Of a stretch of DNA of 64,000 nt, positions 18,429 through 27,203 are shown piece after piece. How positions within the stretch are numbered: the first letter of the stretch is position 1; every line of letters begins with the position of its first letter. The notes beneath the pieces were generated by a model. That model made no database searches. It was given only the letters and a program-made list of their open reading frames with translations, and had not been told where the DNA came from. The translations under genes were made by a program, and so were the position numbers. The stretch is from Candidatus Leptovillus affinis (GTDB taxonomy: Bacteria; Chloroflexota; Anaerolineae; Promineifilales; Promineifilaceae): assembly GCA_016705235.1 (NCBI GenBank), contig JADIYP010000006.1, forward strand, positions 62,001 through 126,000. Reading direction: 5' to 3'.

Positions 18429-19382
18429 TTATTCGTTAAAAAGCTCTCCGACACTCCGGCCTTCGTGCGAGCGAAGAATGACTTCGCCCAACAGCCTGGC
18501 TACGGTCAGAACTGTCATATTAGGCAGTATTTTTTCCGGCGGAATGGGTAGCGTATCGGTGGTGATGATCTCTTTGATGGGCAGTTTTCGCAGCCGCGTA
18601 ACGGCCGGATCAGATAGCACCGGATGGGTGAAAGCGATATAAACATCCCGTGCGCCGTGCGCTTTCACCAGGTTAACGGCTTGCTCAATGGAACCGGCCG
18701 TGTCCACCAAATCATCGACAATGATCACGTCTTTGTCCGCTACGCTGCCGATAATGGACAGCGCCTGCCGTTCGCGGGTGTTGCCAACGCGCCGTTTTTC
18801 AACAAACGCCAGCGGCAGATCAAGCCGAGCGGCCGCATTGCGCCCTTGTTTGGCATAGCCGAGGTCTGGCGTTACTACCACGCCATCCAGGTTTTTCTCG
18901 TTCAAATAATCCATGAGGATGTGTGAAGCAGTGAGTGAATCGCCGGGGATTTTGTAAAAGCCCTGAATCTGACCGGCGTGCAGATCAATTGTCATCCAGC
19001 GATCTGCCCCGGCGACTTCGATCATGTCTGCCAACAGGCGGGCGGTGATGGGGACACGGGGTTCGACCTTTTTGTCGCTCTGAGAGTAAGCCATGTAGGG
19101 GACCACGGCCGTTACCCGCCCCACCGAATCACGCTTCATGCAATCAATGGCAATCAACAGCTCCATGATATTGCGATGAACAGGGCGGGAATGGCTCTGA
19201 ATGATGTACACATCTTTGCCCCGCACGCTGCCAGATAGGCGAACGAGCAAATTTTCATTGGGAAATTCCACAATATCCCAGGGGCTGACGGGAATACCAA
19301 TATAATCGGCGATGCGCTGGGCCAACGCCGGACAGCCAGACCCGGCAAATAACTTAATGTCGCCAACTGATGATTTGACCAT
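18429..19382 (-). CDS. prs: Ribose-phosphate pyrophosphokinase
   Basis: 317 residues, the standard length. It shows the N-terminal FAGSGCPALA segment, DLHAGQIQGF, the catalytic K-R pair in FVEKRRVG and the PRPP-binding loop as VDDLVDTAGSI. The canonical loop ends DTGGT, so the A-G-S ending is a variant, and the usual R-Q-D-R/K stretch is replaced by YSQSDKK. The enzyme makes PRPP from ribose 5-phosphate and ATP for nucleotide, His and Trp synthesis. It starts 35 bp after meaB, with a strong GAGGGAG ribosome binding site, so it is probably cotranscribed with it. Confidence 0.93.
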   Translation of the reverse strand: MVKSSVGDIKLFAGSGCPALAQRIADYIGIPVSPWDIVEFPNENLLVRLSGSVRGKDVYIIQSHSRPVHRNIMELLIAIDCMKRDSVGRVTAVVPYMAYSQSDKKVEPRVPITARLLADMIEVAGADRWMTIDLHAGQIQGFYKIPGDSLTASHILMDYLNEKNLDGVVVTPDLGYAKQGRNAAARLDLPLAFVEKRRVGNTRERQALSIIGSVADKDVIIVDDLVDTAGSIEQAVNLVKAHGARDVYIAFTHPVLSDPAVTRLRKLPIKEIITTDTLPIPPEKILPNMTVLTVARLLGEVILRSHEGRSVGELFNE

Positions 19383-19417
19383 ACTGACTCCCTCGGTTCA
19401 CAAGTAAGTTTGTCCGT

Positions 19418-20416
19418 TTATGGAGATATTTGGGCAAACAGGCGGGCAACGGCCGTATACGGGTCCATTTCGCGGGCGGCAACGGCCGTAATCAGCGCCT
19501 CCTGCAAGTCTAAAGATACCGACACCCGCAGTTGGCGCAGCAGCCGCGCCTGCAAAAGGCGTTCCACTTCGCGGCGGCTGCGGGCTTTTTCCTTTGCCAG
19601 CCAACTGCTGGATGCTTGCAAGTAACGCCGATGGCGTTGAATGGCGCCAACCAGGTCTGAGATGCCCTCTCCGTTAACGGCCGTTGTCGGCAGCACGGGC
19701 ACCGCCCAGAGGTCATGGGCCACCACTGGCTCCGTGGCGGCTTCGGCTGGCAAACGGCCGTGATGCCCCGTCGCCGGCCCAGCGCCCAAATGCAGCATCA
19801 TCTCCAACGATTTAATCGTGCGATCCGCGCCGGGTCGATCCGCCTTATTCACCACGAGGACATCCGCAATTTCCAAAATGCCGGCCTTAAAGGTTTGAAT
19901 ATCATCGCCCATGCCCGGCGCTTCAATCACCAGGGTCGTATGAGCCATCGTGGCGATGTCTACCTCGGCCTGCCCTGCACCTACCGTTTCTACCAAAATG
20001 ATCGGAAACCTGGCCGCGTCCAGAATTTTTATGATTGCGGCCGTCGCTTCCGCCAACCCACCCAAATTGCCCCGCGAGGCCATGCTGCGAATGAATATGC
20101 CCCGATCCCCCGCCAGATCGCGCATTCGCACGCGGTCGCCTAACAGTGCGCCGCCCGTAAATGGACTGCTGGGATCGACGGCAATAATGCCCACCGTCTG
20201 ATCCAGACGGCGAAAGGCTTTAGCCAATTCGTTGACCAGCGTGCTTTTGCCGGCGCCCGGCGGCCCGGTAATGCCGATGACGTGCGCCTGGCCGGTATGG
20301 GGATAAAGAGCGGTAACGGCCGTTTCCGCGGCCGTCTCGCTATTTTCTACCAGGGTGATCAACCGGGCAATCGCTCGCGGACGGCCGTCACGCGCCTGTC
20401 GCAAAAGATCATCCAC
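19418..20416 (-). CDS. meaB: MeaB/ArgK-type GTPase, methylmalonyl-CoA mutase chaperone
   Basis: About 332 residues. Family motifs are Walker A GPPGAGKSTL, AVDPSSPFTGGALLGDRVRM, VETVGAGQAEVDIA and NKADRPGAD. MeaB-type G3E GTPases guard adenosylcobalamin loading of methylmalonyl-CoA mutase and related mutases. The frame is open to ATG 20437, but a GTG at 20416 is preceded by GGGAGG at proper spacing, and its first bases overlap the stop of the upstream B12-binding gene (GTGGATGA). That arrangement implies translational coupling, so I use it. The neighbour on the upstream side is the matching B12-binding subunit. Confidence 0.92.
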   Translation of the reverse strand: MDDLLRQARDGRPRAIARLITLVENSETAAETAVTALYPHTGQAHVIGITGPPGAGKSTLVNELAKAFRRLDQTVGIIAVDPSSPFTGGALLGDRVRMRDLAGDRGIFIRSMASRGNLGGLAEATAAIIKILDAARFPIILVETVGAGQAEVDIATMAHTTLVIEAPGMGDDIQTFKAGILEIADVLVVNKADRPGADRTIKSLEMMLHLGAGPATGHHGRLPAEAATEPVVAHDLWAVPVLPTTAVNGEGISDLVGAIQRHRRYLQASSSWLAKEKARSRREVERLLQARLLRQLRVSVSLDLQEALITAVAAREMDPYTAVARLFAQISP

Positions 20417-20813
20417 GCTGCAAGGCCTCCCGCACAAACCTCACAATCTCATCCGTACTCGAACCTGGCCCAAAAACGGCCGCCACGCCCATGTCCTTTA
20501 AGACCGGCAAATCATCGGCCGGAATAATTCCGCCTAAAAAGAGGGGTACATCGGCCATATCATTCTCCCGCAAAAGGGCCAGCACCCGCTCCGTGAGCGG
20601 CAAGTGCGCCCCGGAAAGAATGCTCAAACCTATCGCATCCACGTCTTCTTGCAGCGCAGCCTCCACAATCATCTCCGGCGTCTGTCTAAGCCCGGTGTAT
20701 ATGATTTCCATGCCGGCATCCCGCAATGCGCGGGCTACTACTTTTGCGCCTCGATCATGACCATCCAGTCCCGGTTTCGCTATCAATACGCGCGGCGTAT
20801 GTTCTTCTATCAT
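20409..20813 (-). CDS. B12-binding (C-terminal) subunit of a methylmalonyl-CoA mutase-type enzyme
   Basis: 134 residues forming only the cobalamin-binding Rossmann-like domain. The cobalamin lower-axial motif DGHDRG (DxHxxG) is near residue 19, followed by the SILSGAH and LGGIIPADD segments that contact the nucleotide tail. Acyl-CoA mutases in many bacteria and archaea are split into a catalytic large subunit and this small one. The large subunit is not in the window. It is the first gene of a cluster with meaB and prs. Isobutyryl- or ethylmalonyl-CoA mutase are possible alternatives, as the small domain does not fix specificity. Confidence 0.9.
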   Translation of the reverse strand: MIEEHTPRVLIAKPGLDGHDRGAKVVARALRDAGMEIIYTGLRQTPEMIVEAALQEDVDAIGLSILSGAHLPLTERVLALLRENDMADVPLFLGGIIPADDLPVLKDMGVAAVFGPGSSTDEIVRFVREALQRG

Positions 20814-21116
20814 CTACCAACTCTCCTTATCGCCCATCACAAGGCCACCTCACTCACTGTAGACCTCATGACGATCAGAATTGACATATTCCGCTCGGAT
20901 TATATCGAGAGACTCTCACTTTATCTAATCCGACCATCTCCATTCTGGCAACCCATTTTTGGTAACTTGTCTAATTCCGTGGTGATTTTATCGCCGGGAA
21001 TGATTTTCTAAAACAACTGCTTGCAATTGGGGCCAATTCTGGACTATACTCTTATGTAATACTGTTATGTAACCTTGCATAATTGCCGGTAAATTACATC
21101 CGCAGGAGGGTGTCTT
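20814..21116. other. Divergent intergenic region with promoter
   Basis: 303 bp between the divergent B12-subunit and SH3b genes. The right side carries the plus-strand promoter listed separately. I looked for a cobalamin riboswitch on the minus-strand side and saw no B12-box-like sequence. No other structure is evident. Confidence 0.5.
21021..21050 (+). promoter_or_regulatory. Sigma-70-type promoter for the SH3b-repeat gene
   Basis: TTGCAA at 21021-21026 and TATACT at 21045-21050 are separated by 18 bp. The start would fall near 21057, leaving a ~60-nt leader with a strong ribosome binding site (CAGGAGGG) before ATG 21117. Confidence 0.6.
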
Positions 21117-22706
21117 ATGTTCAAACAAGCAAAATTTGCTAAATGGTATCTCCTTTTGGCGCTGGTTGTCGGTATTGTGGCGCTGGTCTCGGCGCAAACG
21201 GCCGTCGCCCAAGATCGCGCCGCCACAGGCATTGTCAGCACCGGCGCGCTGAACGTGCGCTCTGGACCCGGCCTGGAATTTGGCATCATCACCACCACTT
21301 ACCAGGGCCATGCTGTAGCCGTCCTCGGCCGCAGCGGTTTTAACACCTGGGTAGAGATTCGCACCTTCGATGGCGTCGTTGGCTGGGTTAACTCCAACTA
21401 TTTGCAAATGGATGTGGCCCTCAACAATTTGCCAGTTGTGGGCACAGGAGTTGTTCCTCCCGGCGCTACGCCTAACCCGCCAGCCAACACCCCGGCGATT
21501 GGCGTCGTGAATACCGGCGCGGTGAATGTGCGCTCCGGCCCAGGCTACGGCTTCCCGATTGTGACCATCGCCTACCAGGGGTACACCTTTAGCCTGCTTG
21601 GTCGCACCGCCGATAATGCCTGGGTAAATGTCCGTATGGTGGACACCACGATAGGCTGGGTAAACAGCAGCGCCCTCAACACAAATGTGCCGGTTGGTTC
21701 CCTGCCAGTAATCACGGCCGTCGCCCCGCCAACCAGCGGCGCAACGGCCGTTGTCAACACCGGCGCGCTCAACGTTCGGTCTGGTCCTGGGTTGCAATTT
21801 GGCGCGGTGGCGGCTGTCTACAACGGCCACGTGGTGCAAATGCTAGGCCGCAACGCCGACAGCAGTTGGGTGAAAGTACGGCTGTTTAACGGCCAGGAAG
21901 GCTGGGTAAACGCCAAATTCATTACCCCCAACTCGCCCATCGCCAACCTGCCTGTGCTCGACAACTCCACCACGACGCCGCCAGGCGCAACGGCCGTTGT
22001 CAACACCGGCGCGCTAAACGTTCGCTCTGGCCCGGGACCGCAGTTTACCGCCCTCACCTCGGTGCCCTTTGGGACCAATCTTTCGCTCATTGGCCGCAAC
22101 AGCAATGCCAGTTGGGCCAAAGTTCGCCTGTCTACCGGGGTGGAAGGTTGGGTCAACACCAGCTACATCGTCAGCAACGTCGCCATTACCAGCCTGCCCA
22201 TTGTCGATGGCTCCAGCAACGTGCCAGCAGGCACAGTCAACACTGGCGCCCTGAATGTTCGCTCCGGGCCTGGCGTCAGCTTCAGCGTACTGGAAGTTGT
22301 TTACCAGGGCACGCGGGTGAACCTGCTTGGCCGCACGGCCGATTCTAGCTGGGCGCAAATTCAGACGCCGAAAGGCACAACCGGCTGGGTCAATGCCACA
22401 CTGCTGCAAACCAATGTGCCGATCACCAATTTACCGGTTGTCGGCGGCACGACGCCGCCACCGCCTGTGACCACCAACGCAGTTGTGACCACCGGCGCGC
22501 TGAACGTTCGTTCCGGCCCAGGATTGGCATTCCCAGCTGTCGCCACCGTATACAATGGTAATGGATTGCTGTTGATTGGGCGCAGCGCCACGGCCGTTAC
22601 ACCGCCCTGGGTTCAAGTTCGCCTGGAAAATGGCCTGGTTGGCTGGGTGAACGCCAACTTTATCTTCACCAACGTCCCGCTGGCCAATCTGCCAGTCACC
22701 GGCTAA
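21117..22706 (+). CDS. Secreted protein of six SH3b repeats
   Basis: 529 residues. A classical signal peptide (basic MFKQAKFAKW, hydrophobic core, A-x-A site near residue 31) is followed by six ~70-residue bacterial SH3 repeats. Each starts near NTGALNVRSGPG and ends with GWVN and an NLPV-like tail, joined by Thr/Pro/Gly linkers. No enzymatic domain is present. Such repeats bind cell-wall or extracellular polymers in other proteins, so an envelope-associated adhesive or scaffolding role is plausible. Repeats 3 and 4 share nearly identical DNA around the start of each unit, including an ACGGCCGT palindrome, which suggests recent duplication. It has its own promoter and terminator and so is monocistronic. 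Confidence 0.9.
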   Translation: MFKQAKFAKWYLLLALVVGIVALVSAQTAVAQDRAATGIVSTGALNVRSGPGLEFGIITTTYQGHAVAVLGRSGFNTWVEIRTFDGVVGWVNSNYLQMDVALNNLPVVGTGVVPPGATPNPPANTPAIGVVNTGAVNVRSGPGYGFPIVTIAYQGYTFSLLGRTADNAWVNVRMVDTTIGWVNSSALNTNVPVGSLPVITAVAPPTSGATAVVNTGALNVRSGPGLQFGAVAAVYNGHVVQMLGRNADSSWVKVRLFNGQEGWVNAKFITPNSPIANLPVLDNSTTTPPGATAVVNTGALNVRSGPGPQFTALTSVPFGTNLSLIGRNSNASWAKVRLSTGVEGWVNTSYIVSNVAITSLPIVDGSSNVPAGTVNTGALNVRSGPGVSFSVLEVVYQGTRVNLLGRTADSSWAQIQTPKGTTGWVNATLLQTNVPITNLPVVGGTTPPPPVTTNAVVTTGALNVRSGPGLAFPAVATVYNGNGLLLIGRSATAVTPPWVQVRLENGLVGWVNANFIFTNVPLANLPVTG

Positions 22707-22727
22707 ATAAAGAAGCAAAGATAATGC

Positions 22728-22766
22728 AAAAAGGGCGCTGAGAAGAATCTCAGCGCCCTTTTTTTT
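22728..22766. terminator. Bidirectional rho-independent terminator
   Basis: AAAAAGGGCGCTGAGA and TCTCAGCGCCCTTTTT form a perfect 16-bp stem with a four-base loop, with T runs on both strands. It lies between the convergent SH3b and SulP genes and can serve both. Confidence 0.93.
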
Positions 22767-22780
22767 GTAAGCCAGCGCGT

Positions 22781-24538
22781 TTAGCGTGAATCGTCGCCGG
22801 TTTTTTCCATTTTTTCGGCAAACGGGGCGATCGTGATGGTTTCCATGATGGGTGGCTGGGCAACGGCCGTTACTTCACCGCCCGCAACCTGCATCACATC
22901 CACCCCCAGAGCCAGAATCGCTTTATCAGCGCTCCAGTACACATGATCCGCGCCAATTTCATCTAAAAATCCGGTGCGCTGTAACAAAACCTGGACACGT
23001 TCATCCATAGACGTTAATAAAACATCGCCGCCGCCCTGCCGCTGCCGGTGCAGCAGTTCGCGCAAAACCTCCACGCCGGTAGCGTCAATTAACGGCACGC
23101 CGCGAATCGACAAAATCAGTGTGGCATTGGACTCGTCATGGCTTTCGACAAATTCCAGCAGGCGACGCGCCGCAGCAAAAAACAGCGGACCGCTGAGGTA
23201 ATACACCGCCACGTTGCGTTCTGCAGGCACAAACGGCCGTTCCGCGCCAGTTAACCGCTCCACCTCAACCGGTTTCCGCGAAATTCGCAGTTCGCTCATC
23301 TGAGCCATAAAAATCAGCGTGCTGATACCAAACCCAATCAAAATAGCCTGCGTCAGGTCCAAAACCACCGTCGCCACCAGTGTAATAACAAACGCCACAA
23401 CAGCATGTTTGAGGCGGTGCTTAAAATAAAAACGAATGGTATGCCATTCATTCATCCGCCAGGCTGTCACCAGCAAGACACCGGCCAAGGCCGCCAACGG
23501 AATCTGACCAATCACACTGCCCAACAGCAGCGCCGCCAGCAGCAAAAACACGCCATGCAAAATGGGCGACAGACGGGTAACGCCGCCGCTTTTGATGTTG
23601 ACACTGGTGCGAGCAATCGCGGCCGTTGCCGGAACGCCGCCAAACAACGGAATAACCAGATTGCCCAGACCCTGAGCAATCAACTCCAAATTGTTGTTCA
23701 GCCGAATGCCAGTCATGTTGCCAGCGACTGCCCCGCACAGCAGGCTCTCGATGGCCCCCAGAGCGGCAATCGACATCGCCGGAACGATGAGGTTGCTGAA
23801 GTCTGACCAGGGAATCTGGTTTACCAGGAGCCTGTTCTCCAGCAAAATGGTGCGGGGAATGGCCCCAATGGTCGGCACATCCCAATGCGCCAAGACACCC
23901 CACACCGTGGCCACGATAATACCCATCAAGGAGCCGGGAATACGCTGGCCAAATTTAAATCGCGGCCAAAGAATCATGGTCGCCATGACCAACAGCGCCA
24001 GGACCACCGCCTCCAGATTTGGGCTGAGGTCTTGCGTAGCGTAATATCGCAGCTTGTCGATGATGCTTTCTGCGGCCGGAGTTTTTATGCCCAGAAAATT
24101 ATCAATTTGGCCGAAAGCGATAATGATGGCAATGCCGCTGGTGAAGCCGGAAATGACCGGGCCGGGGATGAGGGCTACCACGCGCCCCAGGCGAAAGACG
24201 CCCAACAGGACAAGCATCATGCCGGCCAAGACAGAAGCAAACCACATCCCCGGCAACCCATACCGGCTGACAACCACAATCAACACGGCCGACATGGCTC
24301 CGGTTGGCCCGGAAATCTGGTAAGGCGCGCCGCCGATCAGGCCGATGATGATGCCGGCGAGCACGGCCGTTACCAACCCTGCCGCCGCATCCGCGCCTGA
24401 AGCCACCCCAAAGGCTAACGCCAACGGCAGCGCCACCGCCGCCACCGTAATCCCTGCTAAAACATCTTTTTGCAGCGCGCTTTTGTTATAACCGGCAAAC
24501 TCGCGCCGCCACATCGCCGGCCATTCCTGAATCATCAT
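22781..24538 (-). CDS. SulP family anion (sulfate) permease with STAS domain
   Basis: 585 residues. About ten to twelve hydrophobic helices fill residues ~20-430. They include the SulP signature region (AGITVAAVALPLALAFGVASG, split here by positions ~30-50), SGPTGAMSAV and PLFGGVPATAAIARTSVN. A cytoplasmic STAS domain follows at ~445-555 with ILSIRGVPLIDATGVEVL. It would import sulfate, bicarbonate or another anion across the inner membrane. ATG 24538 follows AGAGGTG. No sulfate-assimilation gene is adjacent, so specificity is open. Confidence 0.92.
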   Translation of the reverse strand: MMIQEWPAMWRREFAGYNKSALQKDVLAGITVAAVALPLALAFGVASGADAAAGLVTAVLAGIIIGLIGGAPYQISGPTGAMSAVLIVVVSRYGLPGMWFASVLAGMMLVLLGVFRLGRVVALIPGPVISGFTSGIAIIIAFGQIDNFLGIKTPAAESIIDKLRYYATQDLSPNLEAVVLALLVMATMILWPRFKFGQRIPGSLMGIIVATVWGVLAHWDVPTIGAIPRTILLENRLLVNQIPWSDFSNLIVPAMSIAALGAIESLLCGAVAGNMTGIRLNNNLELIAQGLGNLVIPLFGGVPATAAIARTSVNIKSGGVTRLSPILHGVFLLLAALLLGSVIGQIPLAALAGVLLVTAWRMNEWHTIRFYFKHRLKHAVVAFVITLVATVVLDLTQAILIGFGISTLIFMAQMSELRISRKPVEVERLTGAERPFVPAERNVAVYYLSGPLFFAAARRLLEFVESHDESNATLILSIRGVPLIDATGVEVLRELLHRQRQGGGDVLLTSMDERVQVLLQRTGFLDEIGADHVYWSADKAILALGVDVMQVAGGEVTAVAQPPIMETITIAPFAEKMEKTGDDSR

Positions 24539-24593
24539 TCGTCACCTCTTCTTTTTTGTTAGCACGTTGGTTTTGGCGTCCGGCAGGTTGTCC

Positions 24594-24625
24594 AAAAAAA
24601 CGACATGCGAGGCGCATGTCGTTTC
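24594..24625 (-). terminator. Rho-independent terminator of the trp-fur unit
   Basis: CGACATGCG and CGCATGTCG form a 9-bp stem with a three-base loop, extended by A/T pairs. Read on the minus strand it is followed by seven T. It lies ~130 bp past the fur stop codon and closes the long minus-strand unit. Confidence 0.85.
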
Positions 24626-24753
24626 AGTCGATAATGAGCAGTTGTCGGTTCGTCTTGCCGCTCATTTTATGCTGCTTTTCGATGAAGATCAATATGTCGC
24701 TCTTCACCATAAATGGCAGTGGAACGTTAGCAGTCCATCCAAAAAAGGGGCGG

Positions 24754-25182
24754 TTACACGCCTCGGCAGGCTGCGCACAAACCGTAAAATTCTAGCAAGT
24801 GCCCCTGCACCTCAAAATTAAATCGCTGGCCAACCACTTTCTCGATCTCCGCCAGCACGCAATCGTCAAACTCAATCACTTTGTGGCACACACCGCAAAC
24901 CAAATGATGGTGGTGGCCATGATGCAGCAAGACAAAATGCGCCGCGCCTGTGCCCTGGTAAACCGGCCGGATGAGATTGAGCTGGCAAAGCAAGTCCAGC
25001 GTGCGATAGACCGTCATCCGGCCGACATTGGGGGCTTGTTGGTGGACGCGTTCCACCAGTTCGTCGGCCGTGATGTGGCCGCCGCAGCCAACCAGCGCGG
25101 CTAGAATGGCGCGCCGGGAAGTTGTCAGCCGGAAACCTTCAGCGGATAAGGCGGAACTGAGTTGCGTGAATTGCTCGTCCAT
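24754..25182 (-). CDS. Fur family metal-responsive regulator
   Basis: 142 residues. An N-terminal winged helix (~1-85, GRMTVYRTLDLL recognition helix region) is followed by a dimerisation domain with the His-rich metal site HHGHHHHLVC. Two CxxC pairs (C96/C99, C136/C139) form the structural zinc site. The sequence does not decide between Fur, Zur and PerR. It begins 9 bp after trpC, so it is the last gene of the tryptophan unit, which is an unusual location. It may also have its own internal promoter, which I cannot see. Confidence 0.92.
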   Translation of the reverse strand: MDEQFTQLSSALSAEGFRLTTSRRAILAALVGCGGHITADELVERVHQQAPNVGRMTVYRTLDLLCQLNLIRPVYQGTGAAHFVLLHHGHHHHLVCGVCHKVIEFDDCVLAEIEKVVGQRFNFEVQGHLLEFYGLCAACRGV

Positions 25183-25191
25183 CTAGCCCTG

Positions 25192-26019
25192 TTATTTGAT
25201 TGCGCCAGCGGCGATTAAACTTTTAACGGCCGTTACCACATCCTTACTCTTCACCAAACTCTCGCCCACCAGGATGGCGTCCACGTTCATGTCGCGCATG
25301 GCCCGCACATCGCTGGCTGTTTTAATGCCGCTTTCGGCCACGACGGCCACTTCAGCCGGAATCAAGCTGCGCAGCCGCGCCGTGTTGGCAAAATCCACCT
25401 CGAATGTCTGCAAATTGCGGTTGTTGACGCCCACAATTCGCGGCGATACCGCCAGCGCTTTGTCTAATTCAGCCTCGGTATGCACTTCCACCAGGGCGTT
25501 CATGCCCAGATGGTGCGTCAGTTTTAGCAAGTCGCGCAGGTCGGATTCGCCGAGAACGGCCGTAATCAACAAAATCGCATCCGCCCCCGCTGCCCGCGCT
25601 TCGTACACCTGATACGGATGGAAGATGAAGTCTTTACGCAGCACAGGTATTTTCTGCGAACCCACCGACTGCCGCACATCGCGCAAATCTTCCAGAGAGC
25701 CTTGAAAGTGACGGCCGTCTGTCAACACCGAAATGGCCCGCGCCCCGCCCTGGACATAAGACCGCGCCAACCGCACAGGGTTATACTTTGGGACCAGCAG
25801 CCCCTTGCTCGGCGACGCTTTTTTGCATTCGGCAATCAGCGAGACCCCAGGCTGGCGCAAGGCGGCGTAAAAATCCGCTGGCGGCGGCGCGATATTGGCG
25901 AAGGCGCGCACATTTTCCAGCGGCACGTCACGCATAATCTTCGGCAAATTTTCCCGATGAAAGGCCATAATTTCGTCGAGGATGGTTCCTCGTTGTTTGG
26001 CTAAATTGGTAACGCTCAT
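25192..26019 (-). CDS. trpC: Indole-3-glycerol phosphate synthase
   Basis: 275 residues, a monofunctional TIM barrel. Conserved stretches are IAECKKASPSKG (catalytic Lys), VLRKDFIFHPYQVYEARA, LVEVHTEAELDKAL, VGVNNRNLQTFEVD and VAESGIKTASDV. It closes the indole ring, converting the carboxyphenylamino-deoxyribulose phosphate to indole-3-glycerol phosphate. No TrpF domain is fused, and trpF is not in the window. It sits 37 bp after trpD. ATG 26019 follows AAAGG. Confidence 0.97.
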   Translation of the reverse strand: MSVTNLAKQRGTILDEIMAFHRENLPKIMRDVPLENVRAFANIAPPPADFYAALRQPGVSLIAECKKASPSKGLLVPKYNPVRLARSYVQGGARAISVLTDGRHFQGSLEDLRDVRQSVGSQKIPVLRKDFIFHPYQVYEARAAGADAILLITAVLGESDLRDLLKLTHHLGMNALVEVHTEAELDKALAVSPRIVGVNNRNLQTFEVDFANTARLRSLIPAEVAVVAESGIKTASDVRAMRDMNVDAILVGESLVKSKDVVTAVKSLIAAGAIK

Positions 26020-26056
26020 TTGTAACCTTTAGAATTTTTCAACCACACCCCAATCT

Positions 26057-27091
26057 CTAACCCTTCACAAAGCTGTTCGTTTTGGCTATCCAGGCTTCCA
26101 AAGTGGCGAGCGCACGGCCGTTATCAATACATTCCCGCGCTCTGGCAAGACCGGCGGCCAGATCGTCGTCGGCTACGCCGAGAGCGGCGGCGGCATTTAG
26201 CAACACAATGTCGCGGCGCGGTCCCTGGTCTGTCCCGCTGAGAATGTCATGGGTCATCCGGGCATTCTCTTGCGGCGTGCCGCCTGTCAGATCATCGAGT
26301 GTCGCCCGCGCCAGACCCAAATCCTGCGGGTCCAGTTCATGTGTACTCACTGCGCCATTGTTTAAATAGCTGATGAGATTGACGCCGGTCGTCGACAGCT
26401 CGTCTAAACCGTCTGCGCCATGAACCACATAGGCCGCCTGGCTGCCTAATTTGCCCAAGACGGCCGCCAGCGGTTCGGTTAACGCCGGGCTGTAAACGCC
26501 AATCAACTGGTGCGTTGCTCCGGCGGGATTGGTGAGTGGACCCAAGACGTTGAAAATGGTCCGCTGGCCGATTTCCCGGCGTGGCCCAATCGCAAAACGC
26601 ATGGCCGGATGATGGTGAATGGCGTACAAAAAGCCAATGCCCACATCATTCACACAGTCGGCCACCTGCGCCGGGGTAATATCCAGATTACCGCCTAGCG
26701 CCAGCAGCACATCGGCGGAGCCAGATTTGCTGCTGGCGGCGCGGTTGCCGTGTTTGGCTACCCTGACGCCGGCGCCGGCCACGACGAATGCCGCCGTAGT
26801 AGAAATGTTGAAGGTGTGCTTGCCATCGCCGCCGGTGCCGCACGTATCCACCAGCATGTCGCCTGGAGCCAGGTTGGGCACAGCAACCGCCACAACGTGG
26901 GCGCGCATGGATTGGGCGCTGCCGGCAATTTCATCGACCGTTTCGCCTTTCATGCGCAGTGCGGTCAGGTAACTGCCAATTTGCGCCGACGTAGCCTCGC
27001 CGTTCATGATGATGTTCATGGCCTCTTCAGCCTGGGTGAAGGTGAGATCACGGCCGTTTATCACATCCGCAATCATTGCTTTTAAGGGCAT
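26057..27091 (-). CDS. trpD: Anthranilate phosphoribosyltransferase
   Basis: 344 residues, full length. The PRPP-binding motif CGTGGDGKHTFNIST, KHGNRAASSKSGSADVL and the KxGxR-like PRREIGQRTIFNVLGPLTNP region are all present. It transfers the phosphoribosyl group of PRPP to anthranilate in the second step of tryptophan synthesis. It has a strong AGGAGAGG ribosome binding site before ATG 27091. It lies between the M16 peptidase and trpC in the T-box-led unit. Confidence 0.97.
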   Translation of the reverse strand: MPLKAMIADVINGRDLTFTQAEEAMNIIMNGEATSAQIGSYLTALRMKGETVDEIAGSAQSMRAHVVAVAVPNLAPGDMLVDTCGTGGDGKHTFNISTTAAFVVAGAGVRVAKHGNRAASSKSGSADVLLALGGNLDITPAQVADCVNDVGIGFLYAIHHHPAMRFAIGPRREIGQRTIFNVLGPLTNPAGATHQLIGVYSPALTEPLAAVLGKLGSQAAYVVHGADGLDELSTTGVNLISYLNNGAVSTHELDPQDLGLARATLDDLTGGTPQENARMTHDILSGTDQGPRRDIVLLNAAAALGVADDDLAAGLARARECIDNGRALATLEAWIAKTNSFVKG

Positions 27092-27203
27092 TTATCCTCT
27101 CCTAACCAATCGCTGTGGCCGCTGCTTCGTTTTCGTCGGGCAGCACGCAAAGGGTTTACGCTGCCAAAAGGCGGCTGCTCCAACAACAAACCGCCACTCG
27201 CGC

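Noticed and set aside
20814..21116. Cobalamin riboswitch upstream of the B12-binding subunit
   Set aside because: No B12-box-like sequence or matching structure is visible. Mutase subunits bind the cofactor and need not be controlled by it.
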